The notes below the pieces were generated by a model that had not been told where the DNA came from, ran no database searches, and worked only from the letters and a program-made list of their open reading frames with translations. The position numbers were made by a program, and so were the translations under genes. Shown here one piece after another: positions 1 to 8,248 of a stretch of DNA of 42,173 bases. Position 1 is the stretch's first letter, and every line of letters starts with the position of its first letter. The DNA comes from a virus, in IMG/VR virus record IMGVR_UViG_3300032285_001050, positions 1 to 42,173 of that record. One strand, given 5' to 3'.

Positions 1-1
1 C

Positions 2-550
2 AGCGGCATGACTGCCCTTGGTCCCAAGCAAGTTGCCCAAGCCCGCGCCAAGCTGGGTGATCAAGGCGACAAGTTGGCTGCTGTTGCTATGCACAGCGCG
101 TGCTACTACGACCTAGTAGAACGTAAGGCCATTGATTATGTGTCAACTGCCGACGCCCGTGGCACTGCAACTACCTTTAGCGGTGGTTCAATGGTTTCCG
201 CTTACGGCGGCGACAATGCAGTTCCTACCTATATGGGTCTGCGTGTGATCATCTCAGACGACATCACCAACTCTGGTGGTAACTACGCTTGCTATTTCTT
301 CACCCAAGGCGCTATTGCCACCGGTGAACAGCAAGCATTGCGCACCGAGACCGACCGGGACATCCTGGCTAAGTCCGATGCCATGGCCGTTGATTGGCAC
401 AACTGCTTCCACCCTGTAGGCGCTAAGTGGGCCGTGACCACTACCAACCCAACCGGTGCACAACTGGCTACTGTTGGTAACTGGTCTAAGGTGTATGAGA
501 ATAAAAATATCGGAATTGTTAGGGCAACCATTCAATCCAACTACGACTGA
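2..550 (+). CDS. Major capsid protein, C-terminal part (5' truncated)
   Basis: The frame is open from base 2 without a start, so the window cuts the gene; the ATG at base 8 is probably an internal methionine. The visible 182 residues include a segment with AMHSACYYDL, which resembles the HK97-fold coat proteins of siphoviruses where the protein lists its own interaction helix, and end in a short beta-rich tail. The family usually has about 300-350 residues, so roughly half is missing. It would form the icosahedral shell. The position fits: the scaffold gene occupies the other end of the window and a connector cascade follows. A terminator lies one gene downstream, as expected for a very highly expressed gene. 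The identification rests on residue pattern and context. Confidence 0.8.
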   Translation, partial: SGMTALGPKQVAQARAKLGDQGDKLAAVAMHSACYYDLVERKAIDYVSTADARGTATTFSGGSMVSAYGGDNAVPTYMGLRVIISDDITNSGGNYACYFFTQGAIATGEQQALRTETDRDILAKSDAMAVDWHNCFHPVGAKWAVTTTNPTGAQLATVGNWSKVYENKNIGIVRATIQSNYD

Positions 551-561
551 GGCAGTTAACC

Positions 562-975
562 ATGGCTTCCATTTTTGAGCTTGGTGATATCCCCGGCGGC
601 TTGCTGCCTGGGTCATCCACACTGGCAGCACCTACCGCTACTGCCACCCTAACCACCGCCCAGTCATACAACGCCATCATCCGTGGTGTTCCTACCGCTG
701 CTGCTACCTATACCACCGCTGCGGCGGCTGATATTGTGGCTGCAATCGGTGGTGATTGTGCAGTTGGCACCTGCTTCCGTGTCGTTGTTATCAACGCATC
801 GGCTGGCGCCTTTACCATCACCATCGCCGGTGGTACTAACGTAACCGTTTCTGGTGTTGCCACTGTGGCCCAGAATGCTTCCAAGGAGTTCATCGGCTAC
901 GTGTCAAACGTAACTGCTGGCTCTGAGGCAATCACGCTGTATGGCCTAGGCTCTACTGCATCTGCCGCTGCCTGA
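562..975 (+). CDS. Small Ala/Thr-rich protein next to the capsid gene, possible head decoration protein
   Basis: This 137-residue protein is rich in Ala, Thr, Val and Gly and has almost no charged residues. It is predicted to be beta-rich, with alternating stretches such as FRVVVINASAGAFTITIAGG. It starts 11 bases after the capsid gene and is the last gene before a strong terminator, so it would be made at the same high level as the coat protein. Small beta proteins in this place commonly decorate the capsid surface. I recognise no specific family, so decoration protein is inferred from position, composition and likely expression. Confidence 0.6.
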   Translation: MASIFELGDIPGGLLPGSSTLAAPTATATLTTAQSYNAIIRGVPTAAATYTTAAAADIVAAIGGDCAVGTCFRVVVINASAGAFTITIAGGTNVTVSGVATVAQNASKEFIGYVSNVTAGSEAITLYGLGSTASAAA

Positions 976-1010
976 TGGGTTTATTCGCTTTCAGGCGATT
1001 ACGTGAACGT

Positions 1011-1041
1011 GAGGCTGCTGCTACGGCGGCGGCCTCTTTTT
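1011..1041 (+). terminator. Rho-independent terminator with a UACG tetraloop
   Basis: An 11-bp stem (including G-U pairs) opens with GAGGCTGCTGC and closes with GCGGCGGCCTC around the loop TACG, followed at once by TTTTT. C(UACG)G belongs to the very stable UNCG tetraloops. It lies 36 bases after the putative decoration gene and before the connector genes, so it would limit readthrough from the abundant capsid message into the low-abundance connector genes. Confidence 0.85.
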
Positions 1042-1074
1042 GCGTGCCTAAACTAGAACCAACGGAGCCAACTG

Positions 1075-1629
1075 ATGGCAATAACAATCGACGCGACAAT
1101 CGGCGGAACAAGCGCCAACTCATACCAAACACTGGCGGACGCACAAGCGATAGTTGACGGCATGGTGCAGGATGCAGACGTAACCGCATGGGCGGCTGCA
1201 ACCACTGACGCCAAAAACCGCGCCCTATACACCGCCACGCAACGCCTAGACCGCGAACGGTTCATTGGCGCTAGATCAACTGACACGCAAGCACTGCAAT
1301 GGCCGCGCACTGGTGTCCGCAAGCCAGACACGTACATCAACACGTATGCCGTTGGGTTTCCATTCCGCATCACGACCGACTACTACACCGACACCGAAAT
1401 CCCTGACCAGATCAAAAAAGCACAGGTGATGCTTGCGGTTTACCTGAATAACAACGTCGATGGCCTTGGTCTGACTGGCCTTGAAGACTTTAAGAACGTC
1501 AAGGTCGGTAGCCTAGACGTAACACCAGCCCAAGGCATGGGCGCCGACAAGATCCCACCGTTGGTTGAACGATACATGACTGGCCTTAGAATAAGTGGGC
1601 CAGGTAACTTTGCTATCCGCCGGAGCTGA
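1075..1629 (+). CDS. Head-tail connector (DnaT-like phage adaptor protein)
   Basis: This 184-residue protein has the look of the phage family annotated as DnaT-like ssDNA-binding protein, which in siphoviruses serves as the first head-tail adaptor ring bound to the portal. Visible family features are the N-terminal segment with SYQTLADAQAIVD, the central ALYTATQRLDRERFIGAR and a WPR motif (QWPRTGV). Helices dominate up to the C-terminal part. The start is supported by GGAG eight bases upstream of the ATG. It is the first gene after the terminator and begins the canonical order adaptor, stopper, gp10-like, tail terminator, tail tube. Confidence 0.75.
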   Translation: MAITIDATIGGTSANSYQTLADAQAIVDGMVQDADVTAWAAATTDAKNRALYTATQRLDRERFIGARSTDTQALQWPRTGVRKPDTYINTYAVGFPFRITTDYYTDTEIPDQIKKAQVMLAVYLNNNVDGLGLTGLEDFKNVKVGSLDVTPAQGMGADKIPPLVERYMTGLRISGPGNFAIRRS

Positions 1630-1630
1630 A

Positions 1631-1858
1631 ATGTCCGAATACGCCATAGGCTTTGAATACATCAGCGACACCGCAGCACATACTGGCCGCTTTTGCGAAT
1701 TGGTCGCATTTGAGGATTCGGTGATTGCTAGCGCGGTAATCCAAAACCAAACCGGCAACACGTTCACCAGCGTGCCACTTAAGGCTGGCCAATGCGTTGA
1801 GGCGGTATTCACTAGCGTGACACTAGCCTCCGGCAAGATCGCCGCTTACAAGATTTAG
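1631..1858 (+). CDS. Small connector-region protein, first of a tandem paralogous pair
   Basis: This 75-residue protein has no recognised family. It is chosen from the ATG preceded by GGAG within the end of the upstream gene; a longer in-frame start lies upstream inside that gene. Its body aligns along its length with the next protein: TGRFC, then a variable segment, then VFTSVTLASGKIAAYKI against VFTSINLSAGHCLAYKL. It is probably a small beta-sandwich. Placement among head and connector genes suggests a virion or tail-neck component, but this is inference. Confidence 0.65.
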   Translation: MSEYAIGFEYISDTAAHTGRFCELVAFEDSVIASAVIQNQTGNTFTSVPLKAGQCVEAVFTSVTLASGKIAAYKI

Positions 1859-1860
1859 CC

Positions 1861-2109
1861 ATGGGTGATTCCAACGTATTAGGCATTGATTATTCCAAAG
1901 GCGCAACTTTTGTTGACGCCGCAACAACAGTGACTGGCCGCTGGTGTGCGATTACTTTTTTGAACAGCGCAGCAATCACTGAAATTATTAGCACCAACTA
2001 TGACGGGGCATCATTGGCCGGTCATACTCCTACTGCTGGCGTAACAATTTATGGTGTTTTCACCAGTATTAACCTGTCGGCTGGCCACTGCCTTGCCTAC
2101 AAGCTCTGA
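1861..2109 (+). CDS. Small connector-region protein, second of a tandem paralogous pair
   Basis: This 82-residue protein follows its paralogue by 2 bases and overlaps the next gene by one base (TGATG). It shares the TGRWC motif near residue 27 and the C-terminal pattern VFTSINLSAGHCLAYKL with the preceding protein. The N-terminus and the middle differ, so the duplication is old or the copies have specialised. Function is unknown; a small structural protein is the simplest reading. Confidence 0.65.
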   Translation: MGDSNVLGIDYSKGATFVDAATTVTGRWCAITFLNSAAITEIISTNYDGASLAGHTPTAGVTIYGVFTSINLSAGHCLAYKL

Positions 2110-2465
2110 TGGCACTATCAACCGCGCTACGAAAGGCCGCCAGTAAGTTGATGTCTAAGTTCGGCGGCACAGCCACCATTCGGCGTATTACCCTTGGCTC
2201 TTACGATCCAGCCACTGGCACTGCGGCAGAAACCACGGCTGATACCAGTGTGCGTGGTGTGCTTGAAGACGTGACCAAACGCGAAGTAAACGACCTAATC
2301 CAAGCGGGCGACAAGCGCTTGATGGTTGCAGCCGCAGACTTGGCCAATGCACCAACGACAGCCGACCGCGTAATTATCAGCAGTCGCTCATTGCAGGTAA
2401 TTGAAGTGCGCACCATTGAACAAGACAACATAGCGATAACCTATGAATTGATACTTAGGGACTAA
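2109..2465 (+). CDS. Head closure (stopper-like) protein
   Basis: This 118-residue protein has the size and make-up of a head-completion stopper: a short N-terminal helix (LRKAASKLMSKFGG), then a beta-barrel-like body with RGVLEDVT, a loop region with DKRLMVAAADL, and a C-terminal strand segment ITYELILRD. It lies between the adaptor region and the gp10-like gene, exactly where the stopper is encoded in HK97- and SPP1-like phages. The start is coupled to the upstream stop by TGATG, and the stop overlaps the next ATG by one base. The family call is from position and gross pattern. Confidence 0.6.
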   Translation: MALSTALRKAASKLMSKFGGTATIRRITLGSYDPATGTAAETTADTSVRGVLEDVTKREVNDLIQAGDKRLMVAAADLANAPTTADRVIISSRSLQVIEVRTIEQDNIAITYELILRD

Positions 2466-2947
2466 TGGCAGGCACCATCCAGCTAGGCGATATGGGCGAA
2501 TACGTGAACCAGCAGATGGAGAAACTGCTGCGCGTAGTGGTGCTTGATGTAGATGCAAGACTCAAGATGGAAAGCCCGGTCGATACTGGCCGCTTTCGCG
2601 CTAGCTGGCAGGTGGGCGAAAATTCAGCAACCGGTGGCATTGCGCCGGATGGTAGTTACCCATCAGCGCCACCGTTGACGCGGCTTAACTATAGCTGGGA
2701 GAAGCTAGGCAACATCTATAGCGTCCACAATAATCTGCCATATGCAGAAAAACTTGCCACAGGCGCTGCTGGCTCAGGCAGCAAAAGCGAAATCCGTTAC
2801 AATCCTCATCGCACTGTGACCAACTGGGCATCGCCTGGCGGTGGCAGCAGCATCCAGACTGGCGGCCCCGGCTGGGTCCAAGCAATCGCTAAGGATGCAC
2901 AAAGCTATGCCAAGGCACAGGCTGCCAAGATCGGGCGGGAATCATGA
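2465..2947 (+). CDS. HK97 gp10-like tail/neck protein
   Basis: This 160-residue protein contains the hallmark segment SPVDTGRFRASWQ near residue 39, typical of the HK97 gp10/tail-completion family, followed by a Gly-rich middle and a LPYAEKLATG motif seen in the same family. These proteins sit at the head-tail joint. The C-terminal segment WVQAIAKDAQSYAKAQ is a basic helix. The gene overlaps both neighbours by 1-4 bases, so translation is probably coupled. Confidence 0.75.
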   Translation: MAGTIQLGDMGEYVNQQMEKLLRVVVLDVDARLKMESPVDTGRFRASWQVGENSATGGIAPDGSYPSAPPLTRLNYSWEKLGNIYSVHNNLPYAEKLATGAAGSGSKSEIRYNPHRTVTNWASPGGGSSIQTGGPGWVQAIAKDAQSYAKAQAAKIGRES

Positions 2948-3366
2948 GCAGCACATTAAACGAAGTACGCGCCGTTATTGAAGGCCGCATTGCAACGCAA
3001 ATGGCAATTGCACCGGTCTATCCGGTCAGTTACCAGAATGTGCCGTTTACGCCACCAAATAACACGCCATGGCTACAGGTCTTTATTCGCTTTGGCGACA
3101 ATGCCTATGCAACGCTGCTACCTACCGGCAATATCGGCTTTAACCGCCAAAATGGCACGCTAGTAGTCAATATCTACACGCCGGTTGGCGTTGGCCCTGC
3201 GGCAAATCTTACAATTGCAGAACGCATCAAGGATTTGTTTGATCGCGTAACAGTGTCTGGCGTTATATTTGATGCGGCGTCCGGTCCGGCACAGGTAACC
3301 CCTGCGTCACCTGAGCCTTACTTCCAGACGCAGCTAACAATCACCTTCGAAGCGTACCTAGACTAA
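2944..3366 (+). CDS. Tail terminator protein (DUF4128-like)
   Basis: This 140-residue protein starts with an N-terminal helix (LNEVRAVIEGRIATQM), has a PNNTPWLQVFI segment, and ends with a strand segment QTQLTITFEAYLD. This is the pattern of the DUF4128 / gpU-like tail terminator family, which caps the tail tube when it reaches the length set by the tape measure. It overlaps the gp10-like gene by four bases (ATGA). The next gene is the tail tube protein, which is the usual order. Confidence 0.75.
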   Translation: MSSTLNEVRAVIEGRIATQMAIAPVYPVSYQNVPFTPPNNTPWLQVFIRFGDNAYATLLPTGNIGFNRQNGTLVVNIYTPVGVGPAANLTIAERIKDLFDRVTVSGVIFDAASGPAQVTPASPEPYFQTQLTITFEAYLD

Positions 3367-3393
3367 ACTCAGCCATCACCTTCTACTAAATCC

Positions 3394-4158
3394 ATGGCCG
3401 TCACTGTTCTGTCCGGTACGTCCGGCGCCCTTTACTACAAGCCTGCCGGTACTAACGGCACGTTTCTTGAGGCAAACGTAACCACCGGCGCTGGCACCAG
3501 TCAGGTCGTTGTGCGGTCTTACCTGAATTTCAAGGTAGGTGACCCAATCAAATTTTCATTGGTTAATGGCCAGACCGGCGGCAGCGGCTCCGGCACCTTG
3601 CCTGCTCCGCTTTCAAGCGCCACCACCTATTACGTAATTGGTTATGTCGCCGCCACTGGTGTGCTGACATTTTCCACCACTGCAGGCGGTACTCAACTGA
3701 CGCTAACCGACGACGGTACTCTGGCCGCTCCTAATGAGTTCCAGGTTGCATACGCCGATTACGCAGCGGTCGGCCAGGTACAGCGCTGGGGCTTTGAAAT
3801 CAGCCGCGCCGAAATCGACGTAACCACCATCGGCCAAACAGCAGCTCAGTATGCGCCTTTTAAGGCTTACATCCCTGGATTTGCTGATGGCACCGGCACC
3901 GCAACTGTTTACGTTACCAATGAAGACAGTGCGCTTTCTAACCGCATGGTTGAAGATGTGCTACAACGCCAGCAAATCGGTTGCGCATTCAAGCTCTACA
4001 CCGATAAAGCGGGCACCGAAGCCCTAAGCCGCAGCATCGCCATGGATGCTGTGCTGTTAAGCGCTAGCATCAACATCAACCCAGATGATGCTCAGATGGT
4101 GGAAATTTCATTCCGCCCCACCGGCACACCTACGTTTGATTTCTCCACTAGCGCCTGA
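3394..4158 (+). CDS. Major tail tube protein
   Basis: This 254-residue protein is beta-rich with a long N-terminal Gly/Thr-rich part and a core with the tube-like pattern RWGFEISRAEIDVTT, followed by GTGTATVYV, a helix LSNRMVEDVLQRQQIG and AFKLYTDKAGT. It would polymerise into the tail tube around the tape measure. It sits directly before the chaperone frameshift pair and the tape measure. A GC-rich hairpin follows the stop, matching the need for high expression. Similar core patterns recur in two proteins encoded after the tip protein. Confidence 0.8.
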   Translation: MAVTVLSGTSGALYYKPAGTNGTFLEANVTTGAGTSQVVVRSYLNFKVGDPIKFSLVNGQTGGSGSGTLPAPLSSATTYYVIGYVAATGVLTFSTTAGGTQLTLTDDGTLAAPNEFQVAYADYAAVGQVQRWGFEISRAEIDVTTIGQTAAQYAPFKAYIPGFADGTGTATVYVTNEDSALSNRMVEDVLQRQQIGCAFKLYTDKAGTEALSRSIAMDAVLLSASININPDDAQMVEISFRPTGTPTFDFSTSA

Positions 4159-4170
4159 TAGTTAGCCAAT

Positions 4171-4195
4171 GGCCCCGGCACTGCTGGGGCCTTAT
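4171..4195 (+). terminator. GC-rich hairpin after the tail tube gene, probable weak terminator
   Basis: A 9-bp stem GGCCCCGGC / GCTGGGGCC (one G-U pair) closes a 3-base ACT loop and is followed by TTAT. The U tract is poor, so partial termination or message 3'-end protection is likely. It lies 12 bases after the tail tube stop and before the chaperone start. An in-frame ATG upstream of the chaperone gene lies on this hairpin, which argues against that codon being used. Confidence 0.6.
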
Positions 4196-4216
4196 ACACA
4201 CCATTCACCAAATACG

Positions 4217-4564
4217 ATGGCCGCTGCTCAAATCCGCGCACTTGATCGCCTGAAAAAAGCCGCCAATCTTACACCCGTCAAAAAAACGGTGCAGCTAAGC
4301 GACGGCAGTCAGTTTGAGTTCTACCGTACGCCACTAACCATGGCTGAACGTGAACGGGCACAAAAAGCATCTAGCACCGATGATGCCAATGCATTTGCGT
4401 TGCAGTTGCTCATCCAAAAAGCAATGGATGAAAACGGCCAACGCATATTTGCCGCCGGTGAAATTGCAGAGCTAAAAAATGAAGTACGCGATGCTGATTT
4501 GCAAACACTGATGCTTGCTGCCATCAGCGAAGACAGCAGCGATGAGGTAGACACAAAAAAATAA
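4217..4564 (+). CDS. Tail assembly chaperone, short form (lambda gpG-like)
   Basis: This 115-residue, mostly helical and acidic protein ends in DEVDTKK followed by TAA. Helical chaperones of this size lie between tail tube and tape measure in nearly all long-tailed phages, and coat the tape measure during assembly. I prefer the ATG before AAAQIRALDRLKKA; an upstream in-frame ATG falls in the hairpin after the tail tube gene. The last sense codons are AAA AAA on a run of seven A, which allows a -1 shift to make a longer form. Confidence 0.75.
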   Translation: MAAAQIRALDRLKKAANLTPVKKTVQLSDGSQFEFYRTPLTMAERERAQKASSTDDANAFALQLLIQKAMDENGQRIFAAGEIAELKNEVRDADLQTLMLAAISEDSSDEVDTKK

Positions 4565-4740
4565 AGGCGGAGCTAAAGCAAGACAACTTGCTGCGGCTCC
4601 AAATGGGTGTGGCTAAAGAACTTGGCTACACCCTGACCGAATTAATGGAACGCATGACACTGGCCGAGCTTTTGCTGTGGTCGGCATATTTTGACTTGCA
4701 AAATGATGAGCAAGAATCAGCAATGAAGCGCAGGCGGTAG
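4217..4740 (+). CDS. Tail assembly chaperone, frameshifted long form (lambda gpGT-like)
   Basis: A -1 slip on the A AAA AAA heptamer at 4555-4561 re-reads base 4561 and continues to a TAG at 4738-4740, giving a fused protein of about 174 residues. The extension starts IKAELKQDNLLRLQMG, contains ELGYTLTELMERMTLAELLLW and ends in basic MKRRR. That matches the T domain of lambda gpGT, which recruits the tail tube protein while G binds the tape measure. The extension has no good independent start, and it fills the otherwise empty stretch before the tape measure. The slip efficiency cannot be read from sequence. Confidence 0.8.
4555..4561 (+). other. -1 ribosomal frameshift slippery site (A AAA AAA)
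   Basis: Seven consecutive A bases lie with zero-frame codons AAA AAA immediately before the TAA stop. After a one-base slip both tRNA-Lys re-pair perfectly. It is placed exactly at the end of the chaperone short form. Confidence 0.8.
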
Positions 4741-4765
4741 ACTGTAACCACAGAGAGGCCGCGCT

Positions 4766-7700
4766 GTGTCTGTTGTCGCTAATGTTGCCATTAATGTTGA
4801 CGCCAGTAAGGCGACAGAGCAACTCAGGCAATTTCAACGGCAGACACAAACTGCAGCCCGTGCGGTTGAAGATATTAAAGTTGATGCCTTAAACCAAGCA
4901 TTAAATACATTGCCAGGGGGCCTTGGCGTTGCCGCCAATGGTATCAATGGATTTGTACGCAAAATAAATGAAGCAGGCGCCGCAAGCAAGGCTGCAACTG
5001 CTGAAATCGTTGCATTGCAAACCGCGTTAGCAAGCAAAAAGCTACAACTTGCTGGCCGTGGCGGCATTGGTGGCGAAGCGATAAAGGCTGAAATTAAACA
5101 GATTGAGTCATCACTGGCCAGCCTTCAAGGTGCAGCCAAAGGTGTATCACCTGCATTAATTGTGGCAGGCGGTGGCGCCATAGCGCTTACTGCTGGTTTG
5201 GTTGCCATGGCTGGCGCATCGCTTAAGTTTTCAAATGAGGTAGACCGCAATCGTCAACAGCTAACACTATTTACCAAGGATGTAAATGCAACCAATGCAA
5301 TTATTGCACAACTCAAGGTAACGGCTGACGCCACATCACTGGGCCTGCCTGGATTGCTTGAGTCCACCAAAACACTTGCGGCATACGGGTTAAAGGCAAA
5401 AGATGCTGGTACTGCAACCAAGTTACTCGGAGATTTGGCGCTTGGCGACAACGAAAAGCTACAGCGGTTTGCTGTAAACCTTGGCCAAATTAGTAGCATC
5501 GGCAGGGCATATACGGTTGACTTGAAACAGTTTGCCATGGCTGGCATTCCTATTTTTGAAGCGTTATCAAAGGTAATGAATGTCAGCACTGCAGAAGTGC
5601 TGCGGTTGGCAGAACAAGGCAAGGTAACTTATCCAATTGTTATCAAAGCAATTGATGAGCTAACAAAGAAAGGCGCATCGTTTTATGAAGGCGCCACTAA
5701 GGGCGGCACTGACCTTGACCGAGCTACTGCACAGTTGCAAGGTTCATTTGAATCGTTACAAACTGTTGTTGGCACTGCAGTTGCGCCATTAGTAATAAAA
5801 GCTGTTAATGAAATTAAAAAATCTATAGATGGTTTATTGCTCTTAGTGCATCAAGTTAGCAATGAGTTTGAATATTGGGGAAAGCAAAAAATACCACTTG
5901 GCCCACTGGAATCATGGGCCACTGGGGTTAAAAATAGTCTAAAAAGCATACAAGATTATATAGATAAAAGTCCAGGGTTGAGAGTTGTCATAGGCGGCAT
6001 GATGGGCGGCGGCTTTGGTGCGTTAGCTGCATTAGGTTCAGCACCAAAAGCATCAGCGCCAGCAGTAGATCGTGCTGGATTACTTAAATCTGCTGAAGAA
6101 ATTGCAAGAAAAAATGCAGCATCGGAAGCTGCAAATATAAAATTAGCAACTGATCAAAAAATCGCCAAAATTAATCAAGATACAGAAAAACAATTAGCAG
6201 ATAACCGCATTCAATATGAGCAACAAATTGCTGATTTTCGTGAGTCAACAATACGGCGCATCATGGATATGGAGCGTAGTCTTCAAGACCAGCGCGTAAA
6301 AGCTGAATTTGATTTGCAGCAATCACAATTAAAATCTACAAATTTAAGCCGTTATGCATCTGCAACTGAAAACATAATTGCAACATCTGCTTCTGGCGGA
6401 GAATTAAAAATGCTAACGGCTATACGCGATGGTCAAAAGATAGTAGATGACGCCGCTTTAAGCAGAAGGCAGATTGAGTTTGATAGCACACAACGCAAGA
6501 TTCAACTTGAACGTGCTTTGACTGACTTCAAACGCGAGACAGAACGTGGCATCGGTGAAATGCAAAAGAATTATGCACGCCAAACTGAAGGCATTTTGAC
6601 AAAAGCAGGCAGAACGATTGGCGAGTTAATGGTCAAAGGCGCTCAAGACGCTGCAAAAATACTTGAAGCCACAAAGCCAACTATGCCGACACAGCCAAGC
6701 CCAATTGGCCCAGCGATTACAAAGGGCATAATTGGAAGAACTGGCAGCACGGGCGACAGCACTGGCCCACATCTTGACATTCGATGGGCAGATGGGCGAC
6801 CAATTACAAAAGCAGATGCAGATAAGTATTTTGCTCTTAATGGTAAAGCCCCTAGCAGCTATGGAGTAACCAGTGGTTACGGTCCACGCAGTTTATTTGG
6901 ACGTAGTTTTCATGCTGGTATGGATTTTGGTACGCCATCTGGCACGCCAATATCATTAAAGGGCGGTGCTGCGCTTACTAAAAATTTAGGATATACAGGG
7001 GCTGGTGGCTATGCAGCAGAAATTTCAACGCCACAAGGCGCAATGCGCATATTGCATTTGCTAGCCAATTCAGTCGCCAAAATTCCAACTGCCGCCAAGG
7101 CTGGCCCAGCCGCCGCTGCAGTACAAGCACCAGCAGGCTTACGCGCAATGCAAGTGGACGCCGCCAACGCCATTAGGCCATTTGCTGCGCCATCGACTGC
7201 CAAGCTCGACAAATTGACTGCTGGACTGGTTACCAGTAATGAAGAACAGCAAAAAGTAGACGCTTTAAATGCGCAAAAAAATATAACCAACGAATTGCTG
7301 ACAAGTCAAGAGCAAATGAAAACGTTAACATTATCTGGATTGAATAGTGCAAGACAAAAAAATGCACTAGATCAAGCAACACTAGAACTAATAAAAAATG
7401 GAATTACTCCTGAATTAGCGGCGCAACTTGTAACCAATCAACAATCAGTAAACTTAACAACACAAGAACTAGAAGCGGCACAAGCAAAAGTTCAAATTAC
7501 ACTTACAGAAAAAGGGCTTACAGATGAACAAAGAATAGCGCGTGAAAATATTGTGCTAGCATATGATGCTTTGATAGCAAAGCAACCGCAGGTGTTGGCT
7601 TCATTAGATGAAGAAGCTCGCAAATCTCAAGCAATAACACTTGAGCAGAAAAAACTAAACGCAGCCAAGGAACGCATGAAAGGGCTTATCCAAGGCATTG

Positions 7701-8248
7701 GCGGTGCAATTGAATCTGGCCTTGTAAACGGTATTGAGGCTGCTGTTACTGGAGCGCAAAGCTTGCAGGATGTGCTGGCTGGTGTGCTGAAGGACATCGG
7801 CAAAATGCTGATCTCATTTGGTATCCACAGTTTGCTTAGCGGCGTTAATATCGGCGGCGTGCCACTGGTCGGCAAAGCCGTCGGCGGTCCCGTAGCAGGT
7901 GGTACGCCGTATGTGGTTGGCGAGAAAGGCCCCGAGCTGTTTGTGCCAGGCGCTAGCGGCACTATCATCCCAAATGATGCAATGTCCCGCTACCAACGCC
8001 AGAACAGCAGCGCAGGCGCAGCAAATGGTGGCACCGGTGCAGCAGGCGATGGTTCACCAGCCTCCTGGGCAATGAACTTTGAAACCACGCAATTCCTAGG
8101 CCAAGATTGGGTAAGCAAAGACCAACTCATGGCTGCTATGGCTGCAACCGAGAAACGCGCCACCGCAGCCGGAGCCAAGGCTGGAGCGCAACAGGTGGCC
8201 ACTAAGATGCGGACATCGCCTGCATTCCGCAGGCAGGTGGGCATCTAA
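4766..8248 (+). CDS. Tape measure protein with an internal M23-like domain
   Basis: At 1160 residues this is the second largest gene. It sets tail length and is ejected ahead of the DNA. It shows an N-terminal coiled-coil-like part, a hydrophobic Gly/Ala segment near residues 130-155, a long charged helical stretch at about 440-640, and a hydrophobic Gly-rich C-terminal part at about 970-1030. Near residues 690-780 lies an M23-like stretch: SGYGPRSLFG, then HAGMD, then a Gly-rich segment and ILHLL, which fits the HxxxD plus later His pattern of Zn endopeptidases that cut peptidoglycan, although the last motif is short of the usual HxH. Start is GTG with AGAGAGG upstream. The middle is more AT-rich than its flanks. 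Confidence 0.9.
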   Translation: MSVVANVAINVDASKATEQLRQFQRQTQTAARAVEDIKVDALNQALNTLPGGLGVAANGINGFVRKINEAGAASKAATAEIVALQTALASKKLQLAGRGGIGGEAIKAEIKQIESSLASLQGAAKGVSPALIVAGGGAIALTAGLVAMAGASLKFSNEVDRNRQQLTLFTKDVNATNAIIAQLKVTADATSLGLPGLLESTKTLAAYGLKAKDAGTATKLLGDLALGDNEKLQRFAVNLGQISSIGRAYTVDLKQFAMAGIPIFEALSKVMNVSTAEVLRLAEQGKVTYPIVIKAIDELTKKGASFYEGATKGGTDLDRATAQLQGSFESLQTVVGTAVAPLVIKAVNEIKKSIDGLLLLVHQVSNEFEYWGKQKIPLGPLESWATGVKNSLKSIQDYIDKSPGLRVVIGGMMGGGFGALAALGSAPKASAPAVDRAGLLKSAEEIARKNAASEAANIKLATDQKIAKINQDTEKQLADNRIQYEQQIADFRESTIRRIMDMERSLQDQRVKAEFDLQQSQLKSTNLSRYASATENIIATSASGGELKMLTAIRDGQKIVDDAALSRRQIEFDSTQRKIQLERALTDFKRETERGIGEMQKNYARQTEGILTKAGRTIGELMVKGAQDAAKILEATKPTMPTQPSPIGPAITKGIIGRTGSTGDSTGPHLDIRWADGRPITKADADKYFALNGKAPSSYGVTSGYGPRSLFGRSFHAGMDFGTPSGTPISLKGGAALTKNLGYTGAGGYAAEISTPQGAMRILHLLANSVAKIPTAAKAGPAAAAVQAPAGLRAMQVDAANAIRPFAAPSTAKLDKLTAGLVTSNEEQQKVDALNAQKNITNELLTSQEQMKTLTLSGLNSARQKNALDQATLELIKNGITPELAAQLVTNQQSVNLTTQELEAAQAKVQITLTEKGLTDEQRIARENIVLAYDALIAKQPQVLASLDEEARKSQAITLEQKKLNAAKERMKGLIQGIGGAIESGLVNGIEAAVTGAQSLQDVLAGVLKDIGKMLISFGIHSLLSGVNIGGVPLVGKAVGGPVAGGTPYVVGEKGPELFVPGASGTIIPNDAMSRYQRQNSSAGAANGGTGAAGDGSPASWAMNFETTQFLGQDWVSKDQLMAAMAATEKRATAAGAKAGAQQVATKMRTSPAFRRQVGI

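Noticed and set aside
4169-4216. Upstream ATG for the tail assembly chaperone
   Set aside because: It lies in a strong GC-rich hairpin and adds 16 unusual residues (Pro, His-rich).
4834-5622. Minus-strand frames opposite the tape measure
   Set aside because: Cys/Ser-rich reading opposite a certain gene with no gene junctions; typical antisense shadow.
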